NCBI RefSeq assembly: GCF_026151205.1
Contig: NC_087084.1
Span: 4,209,538-4,273,537, forward strand
Reading direction: 5' to 3'
From: Bolinopsis microptera
Taxonomy: Eukaryota > Ctenophora > Tentaculata > Lobata > Bolinopsidae
Length of the DNA stretch: 64,000 bases
Under the pieces are notes generated by a model. The model saw nothing but the letters and a program-made list of their open reading frames with translations, searched no databases and was not told the DNA's origin. Every line of letters begins with the position of its first letter. Position 1 is the stretch's first letter. This document shows, piece after piece, positions 50,820 to 61,928 of the stretch. The position numbers were made by a program, and so were the translations under genes.

Positions 50820-53719
50820 CTCTAGTAGGGACATTTAATGTCCGAACTGCTAGAGAAGGTTACAAGCGCATTGAACTCGTGACTCAGTTTCTGGAGAGTG
50901 GCATGGAGATCCTTGGGATCCAAGAACATAGGATTGTCCACCAGGAGCCGATCAAGATCGAAAAGTTCAAGGAGGGGGTTAGCTTGGTAACTGTTTCAGC
51001 ATGGAGGAATGGAGCAGGAGCAGCCACTGGTGGAGTGGGCTTTCTGCTGACTAGAAGAGCATACAGCGCAATCAGCCTCATTAAACCCTATGGCTCAAGG
51101 GTGCTGACTATCTCTTTCAACGGAAATCCCAGACTCACAACTATAACTGCCTATAGTCCTACCGAGGCAGCACTAGTTGAAGAAGCGGAGGATTTTCATA
51201 ACACCCTTAGACAGGCTATGAATGATGTGCCAGCGCACCACCTGCTGATCACAGAGGGAGATATGAACGCCCGGCTTGGAAAGGAGAGTGAAGAAGATTC
51301 CCGTTGGTACTTTCATACTCGTACCAATCGGAATGGAGAGCTACTGAGAGACACTGCCCTGGAGTGCGATATGGAAATTACCAATATCCGCTTCAGAAAA
51401 AAGGTCAACAAGAGGTGGACCTTCTTATCCGATGGGACACTTAACAAAGGTCAGATTGACTATATCCTCATACGGCGGAAGTGGAAAAACTCATTAAAGA
51501 ACACTGAAGTTTACAACACTTTTCAGTCGTTGGGATCTGATCACAGAGTTGTAGTGTGTAAGATCAAAGTTAGCTTTAGGAAAGGACACAGGCCTCCGAA
51601 AAAAGTTAACTATGATTATAGTGCCCTGAAGTCGGATGGTGAGCTTCAAAAAAAGTATGCAATTGAAGTTCGGAATAGATTCTCTTGCCTGGTAGAGGAG
51701 GATGATGGGGCCACTGAAAGCTACGGGAAGCTTATGGTTTCTATTGAGGCGGCAAACAAGAGCCTTCTGCCAAAGAAGACTCGACAAAAGCAGATCGACC
51801 CCTCAAGTGACCCAAGAGTGGACAGTGCAAGGAGGGGACTGTTCTTGGCCAAGGACCAATACCATCAGGAGCCTTGTGAGGAGAAGAGAGAGGAAGTTGC
51901 CACTAAAAAGGATTTGTTAAAGGCCTGCTACAAAGAGGTAGAGGAGGAGATCCTGAAAGGAAAGATCAGGAAAGTTGAGGATACTGCTGATCGTTGTAAG
52001 AACAAGGAAAGCTGGAAGCTTGTCAACGATATTTCAGGGAGGACAAATCCCAGCTGTGGACTCGTGGAAGGGGGCAGCTCAACAGAACGTCTTGAGAACT
52101 GGAGGAAGCACTTCTCTGGGTTACTTGGACAGCCACCCACAGTCCCTGACAATAGTATTCCGATCAGGAATATACACCCTCCACTGAATATAGAGGATGG
52201 CCCGTTCACCATTGAGGAACTACGTCTTGCCAAAAAGCAGATAGTAGAAGGCAAAGCTTATGGTGATGACGGTATCTCACCTGAAGTGATGAAGAGGGTG
52301 GACATCGATGACGTCATCCTGAAGTTCTGCAACGATGCATTATGTGATGGTCTCATGCCCGATCAATGGAAGCTCAGTAATATTGTTCCTGTGCCAAAGA
52401 AAGGGGACCTCACTAAGACCGACAACTACAGAGGAATATCTCTGACATCGATAGTCAGTAAAACTCTGAACAAAATGTTGCTGAACAGGATGAAGCCAAG
52501 TCTTGAGGAAGTTTTAAGGGACAACCAGAATGGCTTTAGACCTGGGCGCTCTACAACATCGCACATCCTTGCTCTACGAAGAATTATGGAGGGTGCTAGA
52601 GCCAAAAATCTTAAGGCCACCATGGTTTTCATTGATTTCAAAAAGGCGTTCGATAGTGTGCATAGATCAGGTTTGCTCATGAAGATATTGAAAGCATATG
52701 GCATACCAGAAGCCATAGTGCGGCTCATTGAGGGTATCTATACGAGCACAAAGGCTAAAGTAGTTACAGCCGATGGTATAACAGAAATTTTTGATATCCT
52801 GGCTGGAGTACTGCAAGGAGACACTCTTGCCCCGTACTTGTTCATTATCGTGATTGACTATATCATGACAGTGTCTATAGACGATGATGACTCGGACTCT
52901 GGGTTTACTCTCAGGCCTGCACGGAGTAGAAGGATTGGTGCCGAGAAGATCGCAGACGTCGAGTTTGCAGATGATGTTGCCCTTATCACTGATACCATTG
53001 AAGGGGCAAAACTACTCCTGGACAGGCTTGAGAAAGCAGCACTGAGTGTTGGGCTAGCCATGAACGGCTCTAAAACTAAGTTCATGACTCTGAACATGAC
53101 AGAGGAGGCGAGTAGTCTTAATAGCTGTTCTGGAAACCAGCTGGAAAAGGTGACAGACTTTGTTTACCTTGGAGCTTGGATAGCAACAACAGAGAGGGAC
53201 CTGCGGGTCAGAAAAGCTAAGGCTTGGGCAGCCTGCCACAAGCTAAAGAAGATGTGGAAGTCTGACCTTAGAAGAGGACTAAAGATCCGTCTATTTGTTG
53301 CTACTGTGGAGTCAATACTTCTTTATGGTTCTGAAACGTGGACGTTGACAGAGCAATTGAAGAAACGCATTGATGGCTGCTACACTAGAATGCTAAGGAT
53401 GGCACTTAATGTGGATTGGAAGCAGCGAAAAACCAACAAAGAAGTCTATGGCAACCTACCGAGAGCAACCATGAAGATCCAAGAGCGCAGGATGCGACTA
53501 GCAGGCCATATCCACCGGCACCCAGAACTAGTCGCAAACCGCTTGCTACTCTGGGAACCAACTCATGGGGTGCGGAGTAGGGGGAGACCAGCCATGACCT
53601 ATGTTGATAGCCTACGAGCTGACACGGGTCTCAACGACACTGGAGAAATGGGCGGACTTATGGCGGATAGAGTTTTATGGAGACAGCGCATCAATACTCG
53701 GACGCTGAAGCCGCCTTAA
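50798..53719 (+). CDS. LINE ORF: endonuclease and reverse transcriptase
   Basis: 973 codons. APE-type endonuclease motifs: GTFNVRTARE near the start, GIQEHR, GDMNARLG and SDHRVV. RT motifs: NGFRPGRSTTSHI, FIDFKKAFDSV, GVLQGDTLAPYLF and the catalytic FADDVALI. The C-terminal region (ETWTLTEQLKKRIDGCYTRM, then RMRLAGHIHRHPEL and RSRGRP) is shared with many invertebrate RTE/Ingi-like elements; I do not assign a clade. The frame is intact through the RT, so this copy is young or under recent constraint. Confidence 0.9.
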   Translation: MVSCSEVALVGTFNVRTAREGYKRIELVTQFLESGMEILGIQEHRIVHQEPIKIEKFKEGVSLVTVSAWRNGAGAATGGVGFLLTRRAYSAISLIKPYGSRVLTISFNGNPRLTTITAYSPTEAALVEEAEDFHNTLRQAMNDVPAHHLLITEGDMNARLGKESEEDSRWYFHTRTNRNGELLRDTALECDMEITNIRFRKKVNKRWTFLSDGTLNKGQIDYILIRRKWKNSLKNTEVYNTFQSLGSDHRVVVCKIKVSFRKGHRPPKKVNYDYSALKSDGELQKKYAIEVRNRFSCLVEEDDGATESYGKLMVSIEAANKSLLPKKTRQKQIDPSSDPRVDSARRGLFLAKDQYHQEPCEEKREEVATKKDLLKACYKEVEEEILKGKIRKVEDTADRCKNKESWKLVNDISGRTNPSCGLVEGGSSTERLENWRKHFSGLLGQPPTVPDNSIPIRNIHPPLNIEDGPFTIEELRLAKKQIVEGKAYGDDGISPEVMKRVDIDDVILKFCNDALCDGLMPDQWKLSNIVPVPKKGDLTKTDNYRGISLTSIVSKTLNKMLLNRMKPSLEEVLRDNQNGFRPGRSTTSHILALRRIMEGARAKNLKATMVFIDFKKAFDSVHRSGLLMKILKAYGIPEAIVRLIEGIYTSTKAKVVTADGITEIFDILAGVLQGDTLAPYLFIIVIDYIMTVSIDDDDSDSGFTLRPARSRRIGAEKIADVEFADDVALITDTIEGAKLLLDRLEKAALSVGLAMNGSKTKFMTLNMTEEASSLNSCSGNQLEKVTDFVYLGAWIATTERDLRVRKAKAWAACHKLKKMWKSDLRRGLKIRLFVATVESILLYGSETWTLTEQLKKRIDGCYTRMLRMALNVDWKQRKTNKEVYGNLPRATMKIQERRMRLAGHIHRHPELVANRLLLWEPTHGVRSRGRPAMTYVDSLRADTGLNDTGEMGGLMADRVLWRQRINTRTLKPP

Positions 53720-53809
53720 GTCAAGTAAGTCAATATTAATAGTAATATTGCAAGTCTGTATATAATACTAATAGTAATATCGCAAGTATTTGATTTTGAT
53801 ACATTGGCA

Positions 53810-54391
53810 TTGCGCTGGCCAGCGCTGGCTAGCGCTGGCTAGCGCTGCATGGTTAGCGCTGGATAGCGCTGGCCAGCGCTAGCCAGCGCTAGCCAGCGCT
53901 GGTTAGCGCTGGTTAGCGCTGGTTAGCGCTGGATAGCGCTGGCCAGCGCTAGCTGACGAGTAATATCGCAAACATATCCGCAAACATATCGGCCGAATCT
54001 CTATTCTAATACTAATAGTAATATTGTAAGTATATAGTAATATCGCAAGTATTTGATTTTGATACATTGGCATTGCGCTGGTTAGCGCTGGTTAGCGCTG
54101 GATAGCGCTGGCCAGCGCTAGCTGACGAGTAATATCGCAAACATTTTGCGCTGGCTTTCGATGGCCAGCGCTAGTTGTCGCCATCCAGCGCTAGTTGTCG
54201 CTGGCCAGCGCTAGTTGTCGCTATCCAGCGCTAGTTATCGAACTGTTTTCTGCGATGGCCAGTTGCGCTGGCCATCGCAAACTATCGCGTGCGACAGTGT
54301 CGCATAGCCAGCGACAACTAGCGCTGGATTGCGCGACAACTAGCGCTGGATGGCGACAACTAGCGCTGGATAGCGCTAGTTATCGCTATCC
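53810..54391. repeat. Right AGCGCT array
   Basis: Inverted counterpart of the left array, with AGCGCTGGTT and AGCGCTGGCC units. A sequence GTATTTGATTTTGATACATTG occurs twice (about 53788 and 54051) and once in reverse on the left arm (about 49876), which helps define how far the arms match. Confidence 0.92.
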
Positions 54392-54437
54392 AGCGCTAGT
54401 TGTCGCGTTTTGACTATCGCAAAAGAACCGAAATAAT

Positions 54438-55322
54438 TACAATCATAATGATAAAAACATTGATGAAATGACAACAATTTCAAAAAACTAAACTGATATC
54501 CAAAATTATAATAATTGCACTAACAACAATGATTAAAATGGCTAAAAATGGATTTTAAGAAATGAAAAGATTCAAACCATCGTTAAAAATTAAAATAACA
54601 TTTTAAAATAACATTTTTTTAAATAATTTTTAACATTGATAATCGTATTAAAAAGTAATTTAATTTTAACCGTTTAATTTCCACACGTCCTCAACAAATA
54701 ATGACATAACCTGCAACACGATTATAAACTATCAACAAACTTTGATAATTTGTTGTGGTTTATTGGGGTTAGTAATTAGAATCACAAAATATTAAAAATT
54801 CTACATCAAGTAGAGAGTTACGTTTAAGGAGTTACACCGGGATTAATCAACTTAATATTCATTATAAACATTGCATTCTGGCATTCAGTGGTCACATTTA
54901 TAGCTGTCCACTTGTTATTTAAATACTTAGGAAAATGTTATAGCTTATATAAGCTAGGTAATTATTGGTTAACTGGTTACTTATAAAATAATCAAATATC
55001 AATACCAATGCCAACAAAACCTTAATTATGTTCGAAGCGATAAACAATCATCAAATTAAATTGTCATTTCAACATTCGACCAAGTCATTATTTTTCATGC
55101 CTAAAGGAAGAGCTCATAAGTAATATTAATAACCGCTGTATAAACATAATAACACGAATCACATTTGATTTTTATATTTATCATTTTGGTTCCACCTCTT
55201 GCTAAAACTGAATGAGTCGTTTATAATTATTTATAAAATCGTGATCAGGTTGTAAGATTTAGTTTTAAAACGTTGTTTAGATAAACAAGTAAAAGTTCAT
55301 TCTTATACTTTGGCTTCTGCAC
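54438..55322. other. Non-coding gap before TRPC-c
   Basis: AT-rich, with runs such as AAATAACATTTTTTTAAATAA. No gene seen. Confidence 0.5.
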
Positions 55323-57925
55323 CTAGCCATGTACTTTCGCGCCACTGTAATTATAAGCGCAAGGGCTCTGATTAGAGCAATACTTTCGCTGCGAGTGTCT
55401 TCTTCCCAGCATGTTGATCAGAAGGTACCTCATTTGGATTTCATGCTTCACCGGATCCGGGTCTTCTAGGTCCGGCTTTATAAACGCTGCCTCTACAACT
55501 ATCCCATCCGTCTCGTCGGCTACTATCTGTAAATAAATAAAGTGATAACTGTCAGTGTCTTGAAGGACTGAACGACAAATGTTCCAATGACGATAAAAGA
55601 AACATTTAAAAAATAAGTATTTTTCATTTTACGAGTGCATGAAGACATAACTACCGTATCGGTCATAATTTTCACGGACATTACTTTCACGCTGAAGACT
55701 TTTAATTTAACGGGTGATACTCGTAAAATATTTGTTCCAATTATATTGGGACCGTCGACGAGTCCAACTCAGCGCGCGTCCTGGTAGGTTATAAACCTAC
55801 AAGTACAATGAAGACCTTAGCGTGAATAATTAAGTCCGTGAAAATAATTTCTGTGGTATTTATAAGGTCCGTGAATAATAAAGTCCGGTAATTATTTCCA
55901 TTAATTTTAGTGTGTGTGTCCCTAAATATGCGTAGATATATGTGTAGCCGATTACTATATTAGTTTATTAGTATACTAGGACAAATATAATCTAAAACAC
56001 ACAATTAAATTTAGGTAAAAATCTGAAAATCATAACTTCCACGTTTCAAAATTGCCGTCCAATCTTCGTTATTTATATCATGATCATCCTTTTGCCATTA
56101 TCGAGATAAAAAATAAAAAATACGCTGCATTTTTACATAATAAAGCTCATTACCAAAAACGAAGTCTTTTTAAAAATCATCGTTTTATCTTCCAAAAGAT
56201 GAAATCGTTACAAGCTTTTAAATTAGTCAATTTGTAATTGTATACTTACGTGCCCTGAATTAACTTCAGTATCTCTAACGTCACTCTCCAAATCTAGCCC
56301 TTTTCCATATTGTAAGCTGGCATGTTTTTTATCCTTATCTGTAAATATTTTAAAATCAGCTAACCTAGCTAACAAAAAATAGCTGAGCCAAAACCATATG
56401 CCCATACTCCAATTTTTATGAACTTAATATGATAGTTTTCAGCCCAAATAAGCTAACGTAAATAAATATTGTATTTATATTTTCTTCTCGAAAAATCGTA
56501 ATAAGCAATATTTATCTTAGATTAAAACCGAAATGTGGACCAAACAATAACATACATCGCACAGATTATAAAATATATAGTGGTTGATTATTATCATGTC
56601 TTAACTACTTTTATTTAGATTTGTTTCTAAACTTGTATTTATTTGTTACCGTTTGTACGCCACTTTGCATAACTGTTATATGCCCTACATGCCAAACACA
56701 AGGGGATCACTATTAAACTGAATGGGAATAGCCATGGAATACCTTCTTTGTACTCCTGAGAAGACATCCTATATCAAAATAATATAGGAAAGATTCTAGT
56801 TGTATTTTTGGAAGCTGATAAATCTATAAATGATTATAATTTGGTTTATCTTCATGATTTATTTTAGATAAGTTTAGACTTGAACTGCTCAACGTTTCCG
56901 AATATGTTATTCATCATGTTTTCATTTCAGGTTTTTAACTTACCGAGAATAATGCACTTCTGGAGAACTTCCACTCCATATCGACGTTTTCTTGTATCTG
57001 TTGGTACCTGTCAAATTTTAAATTCAGGACAATTATTTTGACACAATACCTTACTTAATTTTCTTTCATAATTCAAACATGTTACCAAGAATTAAAAATA
57101 AAGCTTTATTCTTTAATGATAATCCTTATTAATAACTCACGTGTTGTTGAGCATAGCAATGAGCATGTTTAGTATGATAACTGTTCCGATTATAGAGTGG
57201 ACGAGAACTAGAACAAGTATTATCCGGTAGGTTACTACGTGCGAATGTAATAGACCCTGATATAAATGTAATAAGAATTTACTCTATTTATTTAACTATT
57301 TATTAACAAAAAGATGTAGTTATGCAATAAGAATTTATTTTTGGCTGATAATAGTATTATATCTTTATACGATCGATAAGAATTTCATCTTTGAATGTAA
57401 AGTTAATAATAGTAAAATATGTAAAATTAAAAATAAAACCTACGTCATACTGAAAGATGTCAAAGAGAGACCAAGTAACGGTGATCAATGTTTCACTAAA
57501 AGTTTTGAACTGCTCGAACATATTGTCTCCGCTCTCCTCCGTGGAGTTTGATGTGGAATTAAAATCAATCCATACGTTTCTATAACAGCTAGCCACGCTG
57601 TAGATCGCACAGACAAAGCCTGTTGATAAATTAGTTTTAATTATTGATTATATTGTTTTCAAAGGCTCTTCACTCTTGATATAAAGTCAAAGTTACTCGT
57701 AAGGCAAAACCATGATTTAACACATAATTATTGCGATTCCTACTAATTAATGCATTAATTAATCAAAACATAGCATTTACTTACCCATCACGATTATGAC
57801 AAGGATAACTGATAGTTTGAAGACATCATAAAACATCCGCCTCACTGCAAGCTGTAAGGGTCCTATGAGACACGTAGCACCCAGAAAGTTCATGACACGG
57901 AAGAATACGAAAACTTGTGTTATGC
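55323..57925 (-). CDS. TRPC-c exons 2-8
   Basis: Exon 7 (56250-56368) gives a charged segment (FKIFTDKDKKHASLQYGKGL). Exon 8 (55323-55526) holds EIQMRYLLINMLGRR, matching the ELKMRYLLINELTRR helix of paralog b, and adds a 25-residue tail with two cysteines. Donors include GTAAGT at four of the seven junctions. Confidence 0.85.
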
Positions 57926-60003
57926 CTGAAACGTTATTGATCTGAGTCAATAACCAAACATAACAAATTAAAAACATTGATATTTTCTAGGGTATTACCA
58001 AAGTTTGCCCAAGAATTGCCGAAAATGGATAAAACTATAAAAAGGCCAATAGTCACTGTTTTAGTTTACTTTGGAGCCATTTTTGGTTAATTTACGATCT
58101 GAAAATATATCCTGAGCAACAGAATCATTATAGTCCATAAACTACCTGCAAGATCATATGAAATTGACATATACTCACTGTAAATGTAAATAGCATTAGT
58201 GAAAGTATTTTTGAACTCTTCTGCCGAGTTTTCAATGTCCACATTGTTAGACATTGCTCGGATGCCGTAAATCCTGAGTCCACAACCTAAAGTCAGTAAA
58301 GCACATATGGACACATCAATATAGTTCCAAAAGTTGGAACGATACTTCTTGACTCCTATTGAGAAGCACTGGTAGAACTCTGTAAGGACTCTAGATAAAA
58401 TACTCAACCAAAGTAGCAGCTCAGGCAGAGCAATCTTTGTGCTCCTTTTTAATATATCAACTTCATTACTTGTGGCATTATCTTTATCTTTGGCAGCTTT
58501 GAACTTTTGTGGAACTGAGCTAGCCACATACACCAAAAGAACCAAAAGCATTGCAAGATTGAATGCATCGCAGAGGAATGAATAGAAAGGTGTTTTCAAC
58601 GTCCGGACACAGTAATACAATGAGCTGTACTTGTATATCCAAGGTCTAGGGGGAATTTGGTCTTCACCTTCATTAGCAGTATAATGTATGTAACCTTTTG
58701 GAACCAGGACTATAAGGCTTAATGAATGTATGCAACACCAGAACGCTGCATACACCCCTTTCAAAATAAGCAAAATCATTTTGCAGTACGTCTTGCAGTC
58801 TTGGCTACCATAAAATTCTTCGAGGATTATTTCTTGACAGAAAGGGTGCGACAGGAACAATTTTTCTTTTGTCTCTAACGCGTTCTCGATGTGGTTAGAT
58901 CTATAAAGCAGTCGTCTTGCCTCCCAATGTGTTTGGCAGTTGTCCAAGAAATCGTATGCAAATTTTCTCCCTGTCTCAATTAAGTTGATGCAATGGGTGG
59001 TATATTCTACGATTATTTCTTTGATCATCGTGAGTTTGTAATTTACATAATGAGCAGTTTCAATTGGATCTTTGGTAAGCATCAAAAATTCAGGTTGGAT
59101 AAGGGCTGTAAGGGACATCATTGCGGTGCGAGTTTCTTTCCTGGGATTTTCAAAAGTACCACACAGAGTATCCACTGCCTGCTTGATGTCTGCTCCATGA
59201 CGTAGTAGTTGCCGGAGAATATTCTCATTATCAGTATTAGTAGCAGTAGATTTTACCTTTAAACTCACGGATCGGGCTACATAGACTAAAGGACAATCCT
59301 TGTTATTATCCACTTGGTTCGGATTGGCCCCATATTTCAGGAGCATCATTGTCATATTGTTTCTGGAGGACCCCATTTTACATGACAGAAGGAGAGGGCA
59401 ATTACCGAAATGATCACGAGCGTTTACCAGATTTATTTCCGAGTGATATTTCCTTTTGCATCCAAATCTTGATACAATTTTTACTGGATTGCAGTATTTT
59501 TCAAGAAAAGATTCCATCTCAATATCACTCCCCATTTGGATGATGAGAAATAACTTTTGCAGGCTTTCAAATGTTTCTAAATCAGTTAGGGTATCAGTTC
59601 TGTCTTCTCGTGCCTCTATTTCTTTCTTTAGCCAAGCACAGCATCCATTGTTCTTTTTACTTGATCCTATTTGCATTTCATCTACATTCTGCATTTCAAA
59701 AACTTCATGAGTAACTGCAAGGCAAGTTACAGTTTCCTCGTCTAAAGAATTTTTCCGGGAATAAGACCTTTTTGTTTCGTAATTCCGCAGCACCTGTTGC
59801 ACCTTTTGGCGATATTCGTTATCGAAAGAGTTTTTTCTATCATTTTCGTGAAGTATAGGTAATCCCAGAGGGATAGGAATCCCATCTGGTCTAATTTGGC
59901 TGAAATCGCCGGTATCTTTATTCTCAGATTCATCTAAATCTTCATCAGTACTCGCAGCTCGTTGGAAGTTCATTTTTTCTTGTCGTCTTGATCCATCATT
60001 CAA
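55323..60003 (-). CDS. TRPC-like cation channel, paralog c (complete)
   Basis: Exons on the minus strand: 58179-60003, 57785-57925, 57444-57619, 57141-57256, 56944-57007, 56650-56755, 56250-56368, 55323-55526; sum 2751 nt, 916 aa, phases as in the other paralogs. Exon 1 begins with the same IRPDGIPIPLGLPI motif, then a shorter linker, ankyrin-like repeats nearly identical to paralog a, a TRP_2-like block and S1-S4. Pore helix reads WSLFDIF, S6 ends LNMLIAMLNN, TRP box is EWKFSR, and an EYKEGIPWLFPFSLI segment follows. Exon 3 is 39 nt longer than in a and b (extra turret with NST sites). The C-terminus ends KVHG. Outside the ankyrin block it is clearly more diverged than a is from b. Confidence 0.9.
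55660..55850. mobile_element. Small MITE with inverted ends, containing palindrome repeat copy
   Basis: ATTTTCACGGAC ... TTTCACGCTGAAGAC at the left is mirrored by GAAGACCTTAGCGTGAA ... GTCCGTGAAAAT at the right. Between them is the CGGGTGATACTCG / GTAGGTTATAAACCTAC repeat seen upstream of the PLXDC-like TM exon. Lies in TRPC-c intron 7. Confidence 0.75.
58179..60003 (-). CDS. TRPC-c exon 1
   Basis: 1825 nt ending in the phase-1 donor GTGAGT; starts MNDGSRRQEKMNFQRAAST. The stretch about 59040-59560 is nearly the same as paralog a at the nucleotide level, whereas the flanking N-terminal linker and the S1-S4 region are only moderately similar. Confidence 0.88.
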
Positions 60004-60415
60004 GAAATTAGACTATCAGAGTTAATCATATGATAATGATGCAAAATATTCGCTGTTGGTTTGTCGGGATATAACTATGTATAACTACATATATTTTTAT
60101 ATAATAAGCAGTAAACATATAATAAGCAGTACATGCACAGATATATAATAATTTTTCATTTGCAGTAAGTGCAGTGATCGACTGAAAAGTAGCCAAGAAT
60201 TGTAATTGAATAAATAGTTATCTTACTATATATAAAGCAAGACAATATGGTTATATCTGTCGCCATCTTAGGGGGGCACCAAATGGTCGTTTGAATGTGG
60301 GACAATTTAAAAAAACTTAAATGAGGTACTAGTATAACTAGCAAAACTGCGTATCCTCCTTTACCGGCGTATCCTCTAAAATCGCCTAATTTGTTCAACA
60401 GGGGGGCTTTTCGGC

Positions 60416-60441
60416 GGGGGGGGGGGGGGGGGGGGGGGGGG
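60416..60441. repeat. Poly-G tract, 26 nt
   Basis: Uninterrupted G run flanked by GGC and CGCC. Could form G-quadruplexes. Its length may be affected by sequencing or assembly. Confidence 0.9.
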
Positions 60442-60760
60442 CGCCAACAGGCAACATTACGCCACTGACTTTAGGGCCCGAAATTTGAACCCCCAAGTGG
60501 AGTCAAAATCATAAAATGAATAAATATTAGTTTATCTTGACACCACTTTAGTGTAAGATGGGTTCATGCTAGTAGTACTAGTAGCTTTAATGCCCATGCC
60601 CCGCAATTTAATACTAAAAATTAAATCACATCTTTAGTCTAGAGAAATAGTTGAATTAAATTGTTTCCACTGCGAACTTATTATTATGTCCAGGATATGA
60701 GTACATTTAAATTTCCGTCAAATTCAATTTCTGTAAATAGAGATTTATATCATATGATCA

Positions 60761-61030
60761 ATACGCTAGATTTCCATTCACTATAAGTATAACTATAAGT
60801 ATAAGCTCTAATCTAAATCAGCTCACTTCATAATAATAATATTGATAAATTATGCTTTAAATACGGGAAACACTTGAAATTCAATTCGATTGCCGTAGAA
60901 CTTAACTTGTATCTGTAATTCAAGAAATTGTAATCAAAAGTAAACTATACTCATGTTTTATACACATCAGTACACTACGTGTGCCACGTACAAATTGGGC
61001 TTATTACCTAATACTATACATTACATAGTA
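60761..61030. mobile_element. Interspersed repeat, copy C (partial)
   Basis: Begins inside the family at ACGCTAGATTTCCATTCAC and ends at ACTATACATTACAT, so both ends are missing relative to copy B. Confidence 0.7.
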
Positions 61031-61577
61031 ACATAGTATCAGTTCAGAGTTCAGAGGTTGCTTGAAATAGCTAGAATTAGAATGAACTGGTGGTAGCTGG
61101 GTGGTGCTGGCATGGAGGTAGCAGAACGTAGCTACATGAGGTTGCATTGGAGTTTGTTATTTTAATGGCCAAAGAGTGCCGGAAATAAACATAAAGTAAT
61201 TTAAGATTACACTTGAGGGGCAGTGCAAAACACGGTTGAGTCAGGGACACAGAGCTGCAGTGATTTCTGAACTCCAACTTAAAATATTGGTGATTTTAGT
61301 TTTTCCCAATAACAAATTAACTTTATTTGGTAATTAGCTAATTGGTAATTATCCAATTAGGTGATTGTTCAAGGTCAACATTTTTCTAATAAACGTTTTT
61401 CTCCTTGATAAGATGAAAATCCTCAATTAATTTGCAACCTTCTACGACGTTCACAACAAAAGATATTTGGCAAAACCAGAAAGGTGATAAAAAGGTAGTA
61501 AAAAGTGGAAAAGAGTGGTGTTGCCGCGAGATTAAAAAATTGGCGACAAGTCTAATTAAATTATGTTCGTAGGGGTC

Positions 61578-61772
61578 CTAATTACCATATTCAGTTGATA
61601 TTGATAAATCCTTATTGCCATCCAAATCCAACGAACTGACACTCTTTCCCTGACTATATAAAACTAACAATATGGAAAAATAGCTTAACCATAATAAAAT
61701 TATAAAGATTACAGTATTAAGCTTATAAGGAGGAACAAACCGGGGCCCCTCCACGGGCTGAAGAGTAAGGCT
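61578..61772 (-). CDS. Candidate first exon of a single-TM protein
   Basis: ATG in a fair context (CTACCATGA), then MSLTLQPVEGPRFVPPYKLN, a hydrophobic helix TVIFIILLWLSYFSILLVLY and a polar stretch ending near STEYG, with a possible donor GTAATT. It resembles an N-terminal cytoplasm plus signal-anchor. No downstream exon was identified and I do not recognise the protein. Confidence 0.35.
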   Translation of the reverse strand, partial: SLTLQPVEGPRFVPPYKLNTVIFIILLWLSYFSILLVLYSQGKSVSSLDLDGNKDLSISTEYGN

Positions 61773-61928
61773 CATGGTAGTCGGGTGCCGCTTACACTTA
61801 CTAAGTGTTTGTAGTAAAGTAACTAATTCTAATTCTAGTATTAACTGTATAACTATTTTTTTTAAATTGAAATCTTTCAAATCGATCAATTTAATTACAT
61901 ACAAATTTACACAATGAATGAACAACAT

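Larger units (their letters stand above)
50180..53790 (+). mobile_element. Non-LTR retrotransposon (LINE) inside the foldback-like element
   Basis: A GC-richer 3.6-kb block with a structured leader (CCCCCATGCCTGGGG and GGGGGAAGGTTAGCCCCC near 50280-50330), a long RT ORF and a short tail rich in TAATAGTAATAT. The edges were not fixed exactly: related (TAATAGTAATAT) sequence flanks both sides, and no clean target duplication was read. Confidence 0.8.
49248..54429. mobile_element. Foldback-like TIR element with AGCGCT arrays, containing a LINE
   Basis: The outermost 38 nt are perfect inverted repeats starting GGTTCTTTTGCGATAGTC (49248-49285 and 54392-54429). They are flanked by an 8-bp duplication GAAATAAT (49240-49247 and 54430-54437). 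Arms of roughly 650 bp contain inverted arrays of AGCGCT words (CAGCGCTAGTTGTCG, AGCGCTAACC, AGCGCTGGCC) and a shared GCGACACTGTCGCACGCG block. Termini in GG with 8-bp duplications suggest Merlin- or foldback-type DNA transposons. No transposase was seen; the interior is mainly an inserted LINE. Confidence 0.88.
60004..61577. other. Intergenic DNA with poly-G tract and interspersed repeat copy C
   Basis: 60416-60441 is a run of 26 G. 60761-61030 is a third copy of the repeat seen at 12934 and 28891 (CGCTAGATTTCC, CCACGTACAAATTGGGCTT). No exon recognised. Confidence 0.6.
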
